From contig JAZQAG010000007.1 of the NCBI GenBank assembly GCA_045545095.1, positions 35,819 to 99,818 of the forward strand: a DNA stretch of 64,000 nucleotides, written 5' to 3'. Origin of the DNA: Phocaeicola_A sp045545095. GTDB lineage: Bacteria; Bacteroidota; Bacteroidia; Bacteroidales; Bacteroidaceae. Positions within the stretch are counted from its first letter, which is position 1; each line of letters starts with the position of its first letter. Of the stretch, positions 8,395-17,229 are shown piece after piece. The notes under the pieces were generated by a model. The model saw only the letters and a list, made by a program, of their open reading frames with translations, ran no database searches and was not told the origin of the DNA. Both the position numbers and the translations under genes were made by a program.

Positions 8395-9266
8395 TCAATC
8401 ATTCTAAATTCTCGAGGAGATACTCCCATAATACGTTTGAATAATCTAGAGAAATAATAAGGGTCTTCTATGCCTACTTTATAACATATTTGATTCACCT
8501 TCATATCTGTAAATTCCAATAACTCACATGCTCTTTGGATACGTAAATGATTAAGATATGCCATAGGACTTTGTCCTGTCAAGCTACAAAATAATGTAGA
8601 AAAATGAGAAGTTGAATATCCAACAAAAGAGGCAATTTCAAACAAAGAGACTTTACGCTCTATATTTTCATGCATGAAATGCACTATTGACTCCAACAAT
8701 TCTTTATCTGAAACTCCTCCTACGTTACGATAAGTTTCCCAATAACAAAGTGATCCAAGAAAATGATGAAAAAGGGAACTAACATAACGTAAAGTCTCTC
8801 GTCCATATCCTAATTTCAAAGTCATAAATATTTCCTCAAAAAGGCCTATACGATAATTAATACGCGATTGTGCCCCAGGATTTAATGTTATAGGAATACA
8901 ATTCTCACCAACATAATCTTGAGCCATATGGCCTTTGAAATGAACCCAATAAATAGACCATGGATTATCTTTTCCTGTACCATATTCATGCGGTTTTCCA
9001 ACTGGAAGGATTATAAATTGATTGGCAGCTATAGTATATCGCATACCATCTACAACACACCACCCTTCTCCATCCATACAATAAATAAGAATATACTGAT
9101 TTATACCTACAACACGTTTCCGATAATGATGGGATGCATGAGGATAAAATCCCATATCTGTCACATGTAACGAAGCACAAAGTGAATCATTTTCCATTTG
9201 TTCAACTATCATTCGAGGTATGACAACGACTCGTTCCCCACGAAAACCTTCTTTTAATCGTAGCAT
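8385..9266 (-). CDS. AraC-family transcriptional regulator (sugar-responsive type)
   Basis: 293 residues. The N-terminal cupin-like sensor domain (about 20-165) carries QYILIYCMDGEGWCVVDG, IILPVGKPHEYGT and SIYWVHFKG, as in arabinose/rhamnose-type AraC sensors. The C-terminal double helix-turn-helix (about 190-293) carries VSLFEIASFVGYSTSHFSTL, SPMAYLNHLRIQRACELL and DPYYFSRLFKRIMGVSPREF. It is divergent from the sugar symporter operon with 143 bp between start codons and promoters on both sides, so it most likely controls that operon in response to a sugar. This is an inference from layout. It has its own consensus promoter. Confidence 0.93.
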   Translation of the reverse strand: MLRLKEGFRGERVVVIPRMIVEQMENDSLCASLHVTDMGFYPHASHHYRKRVVGINQYILIYCMDGEGWCVVDGMRYTIAANQFIILPVGKPHEYGTGKDNPWSIYWVHFKGHMAQDYVGENCIPITLNPGAQSRINYRIGLFEEIFMTLKLGYGRETLRYVSSLFHHFLGSLCYWETYRNVGGVSDKELLESIVHFMHENIERKVSLFEIASFVGYSTSHFSTLFCSLTGQSPMAYLNHLRIQRACELLEFTDMKVNQICYKVGIEDPYYFSRLFKRIMGVSPREFRMIEKG

Positions 9267-9285
9267 AATACTATTATTTTTGTAG

Positions 9286-9318
9286 CAAAGATAATAATAA
9301 TTTCAGCATATCAGCAAA
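9286..9318 (-). promoter_or_regulatory. Promoter of the AraC-family regulator
   Basis: Minus strand TTTG (9318-9315), a 21-bp spacer, then TATCTTTG (9293-9286). The start codon at 9266 follows about 20 bp later. Confidence 0.7.
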
Positions 9319-9344
9319 TAATCCATTTATTTTCAAAAATAGTC

Positions 9345-9364
9345 TATCTATAAACATATAGATA
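9345..9364. promoter_or_regulatory. Candidate operator: perfect 8-bp inverted repeat
   Basis: TATCTATA-AACA-TATAGATA lies 5 bp upstream of the plus-strand -7 box. It covers the region where a -33 box would normally sit, and that box is missing here. A regulator binding this site could activate the symporter operon. The regulator is not identified; AraC proteins more often bind direct repeats. Confidence 0.4.
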
Positions 9365-9369
9365 ACGTG

Positions 9370-9377
9370 TACTTTTG
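9370..9377 (+). promoter_or_regulatory. -7 promoter element of the sugar symporter operon
   Basis: TACTTTTG matches TAnnTTTG, 32 bp before the ATG at 9410. No good -33 box is present, which suits an activator-dependent promoter. Confidence 0.6.
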
Positions 9378-9409
9378 CAACAGAATAAATAAATCTAATA
9401 AATAATCTC

Positions 9410-10837
9410 ATGAACAGACTGAATCAAAAATTTATCTATTTCATTTGCCTCGTATCGGCCATGGGAGGTTTGCTCTTCGGCTACGATTGGGTTGTAATTG
9501 GTGGTGCAAAGCCGTTTTACGAGTTATTCTTTGGTATTTCCGACTCTCCGGTCATGCAAGGTATTGCCATGTCAACAGCCTTGGTAGGTTGCCTCATAGG
9601 TGCCATGGTGGCGGGCGCAATGGCCGACAAATATGGTCGTAAGCCATTGCTTATCGGAGCTGCTGTACTTTTCACGGTGTCAGCTGTAGCTACAGGTGTA
9701 TTCAATGACTTCACCTTATTTAATATAGCACGCTTCATTGGAGGTGTGGGTATTGGTATTGCTTCGGCCTTATCCCCGATGTACATTGCAGAAGTTGCAC
9801 CCACGGCAGTACGTGGACGGTTGGTGTCGCTCAATCAGATGACCATCGTACTGGGTATCTTGGGTGCACAGATTGCCAACTGGCAGATAGCCGACCCACT
9901 TCCCGAAGCCATTTCGGCTATGCAAGTATCAGGCGTAGCGGTGCAAGAAGCTATGGCTGATGCTTTTATCCTTGAATCTTGGAATGGCCAGATGGGTTGG
10001 CGCTGGATGTTTTGGGCAGAAGCCTTGCCGGCCGCACTCTTCCTCGTGCTTGCCTTCTTTATCCCCGAAAGTCCACGCTACATGGCCATGAAGGGAAAGG
10101 ATAAGAAAGCATTGGAAACTCTCTCTATGATTGGTGGCGAAGAGTATGCCCAAGGAGAATTGGCCGTTATCAATGCCTCATGCGCGGCTGAAGCCGAGCA
10201 GGCTGGTTTGAAAACTCTCTTTACCCGCAAATATGCCGCCGTACTTATATTGGGTATTGTTGTAGCCGTCTTCCAACAATGGTGCGGCACAAACGTCATT
10301 TTCAACTATGCGCAAGAGATTTTCTCAGCCGCTGGATACAGTGTGGGCGATGTATTGTTCAACATTGTCATTACCGGTGTAGCCAACGTTATTTTTACCA
10401 TTGTTGCTCTATTTACAATCGATCGTTGGGGGCGTCGCTCACTGATGCTTTTCGGAGCCTCATCTCTAGCCATCATCTATCTCATCCTTGGCACGTGCTA
10501 CTATCTGCAAATCACCGGTTTCTTTATGGTCATCCTCGTGGTAGCCGCCATTTCGGCTTATGCAATGACTCTTGGCCCTGTCACTTGGGTATTACTGGCT
10601 GAAATATTCCCCAATAAAGTACGTGGTGTGGCCATGGCTACCTGTACCTTTGCCCTTTGGACAGGATGCACCACCCTCACCTACTCTTTCCCATCTATGA
10701 ATGCTGCTCTTGGTAGTAGTGGCACTTTCTGGATTTATGCCATCATTTGTGCCGTCGGTTTCATTTATTTCCTGCGTCGTTGCCCCGAGACGAAAGGTTT
10801 CTCATTGGAAGAATTGGAAAAGAAATTGGTCAAGTAA
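9410..10837 (+). CDS. MFS sugar:proton symporter (xylose/arabinose type)
   Basis: 475 residues with 12 predicted membrane spans and the sugar-porter signatures in order: GGLLFGYDWVVIGGA (TM1), MADKYGRKPLL (loop 2-3), RFIGGVGIGIASALSPMYIA, RGRLVSLNQ, PESPRYMAMKGK, QQWCGTNVIFNYA (TM7), DRWGRRSLM and PETKGFSLEELE. These match XylE/AraE/GlcP-type symporters of the inner membrane. The substrate is likely a monosaccharide such as arabinose, xylose or galactose. It is the first gene of an operon with the DUF5107-TPR protein and GH2 and is divergent from the AraC gene. An MFS importer instead of SusCD fits uptake of small sugars. Confidence 0.93.
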   Translation: MNRLNQKFIYFICLVSAMGGLLFGYDWVVIGGAKPFYELFFGISDSPVMQGIAMSTALVGCLIGAMVAGAMADKYGRKPLLIGAAVLFTVSAVATGVFNDFTLFNIARFIGGVGIGIASALSPMYIAEVAPTAVRGRLVSLNQMTIVLGILGAQIANWQIADPLPEAISAMQVSGVAVQEAMADAFILESWNGQMGWRWMFWAEALPAALFLVLAFFIPESPRYMAMKGKDKKALETLSMIGGEEYAQGELAVINASCAAEAEQAGLKTLFTRKYAAVLILGIVVAVFQQWCGTNVIFNYAQEIFSAAGYSVGDVLFNIVITGVANVIFTIVALFTIDRWGRRSLMLFGASSLAIIYLILGTCYYLQITGFFMVILVVAAISAYAMTLGPVTWVLLAEIFPNKVRGVAMATCTFALWTGCTTLTYSFPSMNAALGSSGTFWIYAIICAVGFIYFLRRCPETKGFSLEELEKKLVK

Positions 10838-10879
10838 TTAACTATAAAAATCTATCTAAAACAAGAATAATATCAAACA

Positions 10880-13800
10880 ATGGTAAAAGCATGGAAAGAG
10901 CAGGTGACCATCCCCACTTATGAAGTGGGTGCACCTGAGAAGAATCCTATATTTTTAGAAAACCGTGTTTATCAGGGTTCAAGCGGTGTAGTTTATCCCT
11001 ATCCTGTAATTGAATCTATCAGTGATGAGCGGATAGATAAAGAGTATAATGCCATCTATTTGGAGAATGAATACATCAAGGTAATGATTCTTCCCGAATT
11101 GGGTGGTCGTGTACAGATGGCTTACGATAAAATCAAGCAACGCCACTTTGTCTATTACAACCATGTGGTGAAACCTGCCCTCGTCGGTTTGGCAGGCCCT
11201 TGGATTAGTGGTGGCATAGAGTTCAACTGGCCTCAGCACCATCGCCCTTCAACCTATATGTCCGTGGATGCTACGATTGAGGAGAATACTGATGGTTCAG
11301 TCACTGTATGGGTGAACGAGATGGAGCGCATGTTTCATCAGAAAGGTTTAGCGGGCTTCACCTTGCGCCCCGGATGTGCTTACCTGGAGATTCAAGGCCG
11401 CTTGAGCAACCGTACTTCCCTACCACAAACATTCCTTTGGTGGGCCAATCCTGCCGTGGAGGTGAACGACCATTATCAGAGTGTCTTCCCACCCGATGTA
11501 AATGCGGTGTTCGACCATGGTAAACGGGCCGTCAGCTCTTTTCCTATCGCTACGGGCACTTACTACAAGATGGATTATTCGGCAGGTGTGGACATTTCCA
11601 ATTACAAAAACATTAAGGTGCCTACCTCGTACATGGCCGTAAACTCGAAGTACGACTTCGAAGGTGGTTATGAAAACGATACCAAGGGAGGTATGTTACA
11701 TGTGGCCAGCCATCACTTTAGCCCTGGCAAGAAGCAATGGACATGGGGTAATGGAGACTTCGGACGTGCTTGGGACCGTTGTCTGACCGATGATGATTAC
11801 GAAGGTGCACCGGGCATTTTCCGTCCCTACATCGAACTGATGGCAGGTGTCTATACCGAAAACCAACCCGACTTCACTTGGCTCATGCCTTATGAAGAGA
11901 AGCAATTCGTGCAATACTTCATGCCCTATCGCGAATTAGGCATTGTGAAGCAGGCAACAAAGGATTTGATGATGAACATCGAGCACGAAAAGGATGGCAA
12001 GGTGAGAGTAAAAATAGCCGCTACCTCGCCACAAAAGGTACGCATCACATTGTCTCTTCCACCCGTTGAAGTATATTATGATGAAAAACTCTCCCTTAAT
12101 CCTGAAACCATATTCGACGAACTCATAGACGTAGATGATTGCGACATGAGCGCCATCCATTTGGTTATCAGAGATGCAGAAACGAGCAAGATAAAACTTA
12201 TCTGGCAAGCCGAATCCGATGACATCCGTCCCATCCCTGATGCGGCAGAAGCAGCTTTGCGTCCTGAAGAAATAAAAACCATTGACCAACTCTATCTTAC
12301 CGGGCTTCATCTTGAACAATACCGCCATGCTACCTGGTCGGCACTCGATTATTACGAAGAGGCACTCCGTCGCGACCCAATGGATTACCGTTGCAACAAT
12401 CAAATCGGTTTGTGGTATTTGCGTCGTGGACGTTTTGAGAAAGCCGAACGTTATTTGCGTACTGCCGTCAAGGTATTACAGAAGCGTAATCCCAACCCTT
12501 ATGATGGCGAACCCATCTATAATCTGGCCCTTTGTCTGAAATATCAATTCAGAGACACGGAAGCCTATGAACTCTTTTGGAAAGCCACATGGAATAAAGG
12601 ATGGGCAGATGCCGCTTATTTCGAAGCCGCTTGCCTCAGTACAGGTTTTGGCGATTATGAAAGTGCACTCGATGAGGTAAACCGTTGCCTTATCAACAAT
12701 AGCCACAACCACAAGGCACGCGCATTAAAGGCTACCATCTTACGTAAATCTGACAAGCAGGAGGAAGCCCTTGCATGGATAAAGGAATCTTATGAGATAG
12801 ATCCCTTCAACTACGGTTGCATGTTCGAAGAGCATCTCATCACTGGTAAGGATGAGCCTCTGCAACGCCTCATCACGTTGATGCACGGCAATGTCCATAA
12901 CTACCACGAATTGGCCCTCGACTATGCACAAGCCAATTTATACGAAGAGGCCGAGCGAGTGCTCACAATCCCTGCCGTAGCGGAAGAATTGGCCCAAACC
13001 TCTCCCCTTACCTATTATTATATAGGACATTTCCAAATGGGACAAGGCAAAGATGGGAAATCCAGTTTTGAGAAAGCCGAACAAGTTGATTCACGCTATT
13101 GCTTCCCCAACCGGTTGGAAGATGTGGTGGTATTGACCAATGCCAGCAACACGTTGGAAAATTCGGCTCGTGCCCCTTACTACCTCGGGTGTCTCTATTA
13201 CGACAAACGACAATATGAATTGGCCAAAAGGAATTGGGAGCTTTCTGCCGAACGCGACCTCAATTTCCCTACCGTATGGCGCAATTTGGCTCTGTATTAT
13301 TACAATAAAGAGAAGAATCGCGACAAGGCACTAGAATATATGGAGCGGGCTTTCCAACTCGACACATCGGATAGCCGTATTTTGATGGAGCTTGACCAAC
13401 TTTATAAGGTGACAGGCAAACCTCATGCCGATCGTTTGGCTTTCCTTGAGCAATATCCCACTCTTATAGCCGAACGTGATGACCTGTTGCTCGAACAGAT
13501 AACTCTGCTCAACCAACTCGGACGTTACGATGAAGCCATGTCCTTACTCGATGGACACATCTTCCACCCCTGGGAAGGAGGCGAAGGTAAAGTGCCCGCC
13601 CAATATCAATATGCACGAGTGGAGAAGGCGAAAGAGATGTTGAATACACCTGATTCGGCATCAGAAAAGGCTATCGCTTTGCTTGAAGAATGTCTCATCT
13701 ATCCCCATCATTTGGGCGAAGGCAAGTTGCATGGGGCGCAGGAGAATGATTTCTACTATTTCCTTGGATGTGCTTACGAAAAGTTGGGAGATACGGATCG

Positions 13801-14212
13801 TGCACGTGAATGTTGGGAGAAAGCCACCTATGGCCAAACCGAGCCAGCCGCCGCCATGTATTACAACGATGCTAAACCCGAAAAGATTTTCTATCAGGGA
13901 TTGGCCTTGCAAAAACTTGGTCGCACCGATGAAGCCAACGGACGCTTCTACAAGTTGGTGAACTATGGCAAGCAACACATCTTTGAGCCACAGGTGATGG
14001 ATTACTTTGCCGTTTCCCTCCCCGACTTGCAGATATGGGATGGTGACCTCAACGAGAAGAACCGTATCCATTGCCTCTTCATGCTTGCTCTCGGATACAC
14101 CGGTTTGGGAGAAACAGAAAAGGGGAAGCGCTATCTCCATGAGGTTGAGCAACTGGACATCAACCACCAAGGTATCATGGCATTGAAGAACTTATTAAAT
14201 GACAAAAAATGA
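10880..14212 (+). CDS. DUF5107 domain protein with TPR repeats, cytoplasmic
   Basis: 1110 residues, no signal peptide (starts MVKAWKEQVTIPTYEVG). The N-terminal half (about 1-400) resembles DUF5107, a galactose-mutarotase-like beta-sandwich. It includes VMILPELGGRVQMAYDKI, AGPWISGGIEFNWPQHH and WWANPAVEVNDHYQSVFPPD. The rest (about 440-1100) is a run of TPR-like helical pairs, for example IGLWYLRRGRFEKAERYLRT, YYLGCLYYDKRQYELAKRN and GRYDEAMSLLDGH. The mutarotase fold also occurs in sugar epimerases and glycosidases, so it may act on sugars or glycosides brought in by the upstream symporter, 42 bp away. It overlaps the GH2 gene by 4 bp (ATGA), so translation is probably coupled. Enzyme activity is unproven. 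Confidence 0.8.
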   Translation: MVKAWKEQVTIPTYEVGAPEKNPIFLENRVYQGSSGVVYPYPVIESISDERIDKEYNAIYLENEYIKVMILPELGGRVQMAYDKIKQRHFVYYNHVVKPALVGLAGPWISGGIEFNWPQHHRPSTYMSVDATIEENTDGSVTVWVNEMERMFHQKGLAGFTLRPGCAYLEIQGRLSNRTSLPQTFLWWANPAVEVNDHYQSVFPPDVNAVFDHGKRAVSSFPIATGTYYKMDYSAGVDISNYKNIKVPTSYMAVNSKYDFEGGYENDTKGGMLHVASHHFSPGKKQWTWGNGDFGRAWDRCLTDDDYEGAPGIFRPYIELMAGVYTENQPDFTWLMPYEEKQFVQYFMPYRELGIVKQATKDLMMNIEHEKDGKVRVKIAATSPQKVRITLSLPPVEVYYDEKLSLNPETIFDELIDVDDCDMSAIHLVIRDAETSKIKLIWQAESDDIRPIPDAAEAALRPEEIKTIDQLYLTGLHLEQYRHATWSALDYYEEALRRDPMDYRCNNQIGLWYLRRGRFEKAERYLRTAVKVLQKRNPNPYDGEPIYNLALCLKYQFRDTEAYELFWKATWNKGWADAAYFEAACLSTGFGDYESALDEVNRCLINNSHNHKARALKATILRKSDKQEEALAWIKESYEIDPFNYGCMFEEHLITGKDEPLQRLITLMHGNVHNYHELALDYAQANLYEEAERVLTIPAVAEELAQTSPLTYYYIGHFQMGQGKDGKSSFEKAEQVDSRYCFPNRLEDVVVLTNASNTLENSARAPYYLGCLYYDKRQYELAKRNWELSAERDLNFPTVWRNLALYYYNKEKNRDKALEYMERAFQLDTSDSRILMELDQLYKVTGKPHADRLAFLEQYPTLIAERDDLLLEQITLLNQLGRYDEAMSLLDGHIFHPWEGGEGKVPAQYQYARVEKAKEMLNTPDSASEKAIALLEECLIYPHHLGEGKLHGAQENDFYYFLGCAYEKLGDTDRARECWEKATYGQTEPAAAMYYNDAKPEKIFYQGLALQKLGRTDEANGRFYKLVNYGKQHIFEPQVMDYFAVSLPDLQIWDGDLNEKNRIHCLFMLALGYTGLGETEKGKRYLHEVEQLDINHQGIMALKNLLNDKK

Positions 14213-17175
14213 CAAACATGACGCACCGAATATCGACCCTTATTTGTCTGCTTTGCTTCTTTTTGAGCGGACAAGCCCAACAAAGCATCGACCTCTCCGG
14301 CCTATGGAGTTTCCAGATTGACCGTAATAGTGTGGGCGAAAAGGAACAATGGTTCAATGGGAAAAAGTGTTTCGACGACACCATCTTGTTGCCCGGTTCT
14401 ATGCCCGAGCGATTGAAAGGTGATGACCCCACCCTGAAAACGCAATGGACAGGGACACTCTACGACAGTTCTTTCTATTTCAATCCCACGATGGAGGTAT
14501 ATAGAAGGACGGGCAACATCAAGTTTCCATTTTTCCTCACGCCCGACAAGCATTATGTAGGTCGTGCATGGTACCAGCGCACCATCAATTTGCCACGCAA
14601 TTGGAAGGGACAACGTATTGTCCTGTTCCTTGAAAGGCCTCACATCCAGACTACCCTTTGGGTGAATGGCAAACAGGTGGGTAGTCAGAATTCCCTCTCC
14701 GTGCCTCACGTTTATGATGTGACGGAGTTCATGAAGCGAGGCTCTAACACCTTGACTATCTGCGTGGACAATCATCCCGAGACGGTGAAAGTGGGCGACG
14801 ATTCGCATAGCTTGAGCGACCAGACACAAGGTAATTGGAATGGCATTGTGGGCAAGATGGCTCTCACCGCCATGCCCAAGACATACATTGACGACCTTCA
14901 AGTATTTCCTAATGTAGCGGAGAAGAATGCGCTTGTAAAAATGAAGATACAAACCGACAAGAAGGGCACTGTAAACATAGCACTAAACGCTACCAGTTTC
15001 AACACCCAACAGGCCGAACATTTTTTCTCTACCTCAAAAAAAGTTTTTCTCAACGAGGGAGAAAATTTGGTTGAAATTCTTCTTCCAATGGGCGACAATC
15101 CTTACCTGTGGGATGAGTTCTCTCCCACCCTCTATCGTCTGAATGCCGAACTGACCAATCATAAATCATCAATCATAATTCATAAATCAACTGCTACTTT
15201 CGGTATGCGTGATTTCCGCATCGAAGGCAAATGGTTCTTTGTTAACGGACGTCAGACAATGTTGCGTGGCACGGTAGAGTGTTGTGTATTCCCTCTGACC
15301 GGTTATGCCCCTATGGAGGTGGAGGAATGGGTGCGTGTTTTCCGCATCTGTCGCCAATATGGTTTGAACCACATGCGTTTCCACTCCTATTGTCCGCCAC
15401 GTGCCGCATTCGAGGCGGCCGACCTCGTAGGTTTCTACCTGCAACCCGAAGGACCCAGTTGGCCAAATCACGGAGTGAAACTCGGTGTTGGTCAACCCAT
15501 TGACAAGTATCTGATGGACGAAACCATAGCCCTTAATCGCGAGTATGGAAACCATGCCTCATTCTGTATGTTGGCTTCTGGTAATGAACCGGCCGGGCGT
15601 TGGGTTGAATGGGTAACCGACTTTGTACACTATTGGCAAAAGGCCGACCCGCGCCACGTATATACCGGAGCATCGGTTGGTGGCGGATGGGCTTGGCAAC
15701 CGGCAAATGAATTTCATGTGAAAGCCGGTGCCCGCGGATTGGAGTGGAGTAAAAAACGTCCCGAATCATGGAGTACATTCAGTCACAAGATTGACACTGT
15801 GCGCCAACCTTTCGTTTCACACGAAACCGGTCAATGGAATTGCTATCCCAACTTCAACGAGATAGGCAAATACAAAGGGGTAAACAAGGCCAAGAACTTC
15901 GAGATTTTCCGCGATTTGTTGGATGCAAATGACATGGGACACCAAGGGCAAGAGTTTCTTATGGCCAGTGGCAAGTTGCAAGCCCTTTGCTACAAACACG
16001 AATTGGAGCGCACCCTGCGCACACCCAATTATGCTGGCTATCAGTTGCTTGCACTCAATGACTATAGCGGACAAGGCAGTGCTGTAGTGGGCATACTTGA
16101 TGCTCTTTGGGGAGAGAAGGGGTACATCACTGCTCCCGAATGGCGACAATTTTGTGCGCCCACCACTCCTTTGGCAAAAATGGATCGTTTTGTCTATACC
16201 GATGGTGACACCTTGCAAGCCACTATTGAATTGAGCCATTTTGGAGAGACACCGCTCACCAATGCCATCTTTATATATAATATAAGGAATAAGGATGGGC
16301 AAGTGCTCCACACCCAGCGACAAACGATGAAAGAGGTGCCTATTGGCGGACAGATACCATTGGGAGTTGTCAGCTACGAGCTACAGGCCACAAACGGTGT
16401 TGCGCAACAACTCACGTTGGAAGTGCGCCTCACAGATTGCGACCAATATCGCTTGCGCCGTACCCAAGGAGAAGGCACTTTGGAACGCAATTACCCCATC
16501 CACGAAGTCGTGAACAGTTGGGATTTGTGGGTTTATCCCCAACGCGAACTGGTTGGTTATGAAGATGCTGACTTGATGGTGACCGACACGCTTAACCAAG
16601 CGGCCATCGAACTCCTCAATCGTGGAGGAAAGGTGCTCCTCACCGCGGCCGGTCGGGTAAAATATGGTGCAGGCATTGTGCAACACTTTGTCCCCACTTT
16701 TTGGAATACCTCATGGTTCAAGATGCGTCCGCCACATACCGTCGGTTCGTGGATTGATAGCGCTCATCCACTCTTCCGCCATTTCCCGACGGACAATTAC
16801 ACTAATTTGCAATGGTGGGAGCTGGCCAATCGGGCACAGTGCATGATGACCAGCCACATACCTGGCCAGTTCAATAGCATCGTGCAACCCATTGACACAT
16901 GGTTCCTCAGCCGTCGTCTCAGCACTTTGTTTGAGGCTCGTGTAGGCAAGGGATGCCTCATTATGACCAGCCTTGATGTACGCAACCGGCTGGACAATCG
17001 TCCCGTGGCACGCGAACTGATGCACGCTTTACTCTCTTACATGCAATCCGACGATTTCCGCCCCACACAGACGGTAACGATAGAGCAGATTGAGACCATC
17101 TACACCCATTCCACTCCGGCGGTAGATAGTTTCACTAAAGATTCACCCGATGAGTTAAAACCGAAAATTAAATAA
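14209..17175 (+). CDS. Secreted glycoside hydrolase family 2 enzyme
   Basis: 988 residues with signal peptide (MTNMTHRISTLICLLCFFLS, GQAQQ). Order of domains: galactose-binding-like sandwich (about 85-210, AWYQRTINLPRNWKGQRIVL), Ig-like domain, then a TIM barrel (about 335-650). The acid/base is E460 in LASGNEPAG and the probable nucleophile is E539 in VSHETGQWN. A C-terminal accessory part (from about 800) looks like a glutamine-amidotransferase-like/jelly-roll region. The 4-bp ATGA overlap with the upstream gene selects the start at 14209. GH2 covers beta-galactosidases, beta-glucuronidases, mannosidases and arabinosidases, so the exact sugar is uncertain. Residues about 316-327 are encoded by an AT repeat listed separately. 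Confidence 0.88.
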   Translation: MTNMTHRISTLICLLCFFLSGQAQQSIDLSGLWSFQIDRNSVGEKEQWFNGKKCFDDTILLPGSMPERLKGDDPTLKTQWTGTLYDSSFYFNPTMEVYRRTGNIKFPFFLTPDKHYVGRAWYQRTINLPRNWKGQRIVLFLERPHIQTTLWVNGKQVGSQNSLSVPHVYDVTEFMKRGSNTLTICVDNHPETVKVGDDSHSLSDQTQGNWNGIVGKMALTAMPKTYIDDLQVFPNVAEKNALVKMKIQTDKKGTVNIALNATSFNTQQAEHFFSTSKKVFLNEGENLVEILLPMGDNPYLWDEFSPTLYRLNAELTNHKSSIIIHKSTATFGMRDFRIEGKWFFVNGRQTMLRGTVECCVFPLTGYAPMEVEEWVRVFRICRQYGLNHMRFHSYCPPRAAFEAADLVGFYLQPEGPSWPNHGVKLGVGQPIDKYLMDETIALNREYGNHASFCMLASGNEPAGRWVEWVTDFVHYWQKADPRHVYTGASVGGGWAWQPANEFHVKAGARGLEWSKKRPESWSTFSHKIDTVRQPFVSHETGQWNCYPNFNEIGKYKGVNKAKNFEIFRDLLDANDMGHQGQEFLMASGKLQALCYKHELERTLRTPNYAGYQLLALNDYSGQGSAVVGILDALWGEKGYITAPEWRQFCAPTTPLAKMDRFVYTDGDTLQATIELSHFGETPLTNAIFIYNIRNKDGQVLHTQRQTMKEVPIGGQIPLGVVSYELQATNGVAQQLTLEVRLTDCDQYRLRRTQGEGTLERNYPIHEVVNSWDLWVYPQRELVGYEDADLMVTDTLNQAAIELLNRGGKVLLTAAGRVKYGAGIVQHFVPTFWNTSWFKMRPPHTVGSWIDSAHPLFRHFPTDNYTNLQWWELANRAQCMMTSHIPGQFNSIVQPIDTWFLSRRLSTLFEARVGKGCLIMTSLDVRNRLDNRPVARELMHALLSYMQSDDFRPTQTVTIEQIETIYTHSTPAVDSFTKDSPDELKPKIK
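15156..15190 (+). repeat. AT-rich CATAA/TCATAAATCA repeat inside the GH2 reading frame
   Basis: Units AATCATAAATCATC and AATCATAATTCATAAATCA encode the odd stretch NHKSSIIIHKS between two beta-strands. Near-identical units sit between pyrH and frr (57547-57575) and between frr and rsgA (58194-58228). A normally intergenic repeat therefore seems to have been tolerated as an in-frame coding insertion. Confidence 0.55.
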
Positions 17176-17193
17176 AAACCCAGATATTTACTA

Positions 17194-17201
17194 TATCTTT
17201 G
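17194..17201 (+). promoter_or_regulatory. -7 promoter element before the GH43-like lipoprotein
   Basis: TATCTTTG matches TAnnTTTG, 28 bp before the ATG at 17230 and 18 bp after the GH2 stop. No clear -33 box. It suggests separate transcription from the upstream operon. Confidence 0.55.
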
Positions 17202-17229
17202 CAACAACTATCAAACATTGATTATAAAT

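Noticed and set aside
13661..14170. 169-codon minus-strand ORF
   Set aside because: Antisense to the TPR region of the DUF5107 gene; no independent signal.
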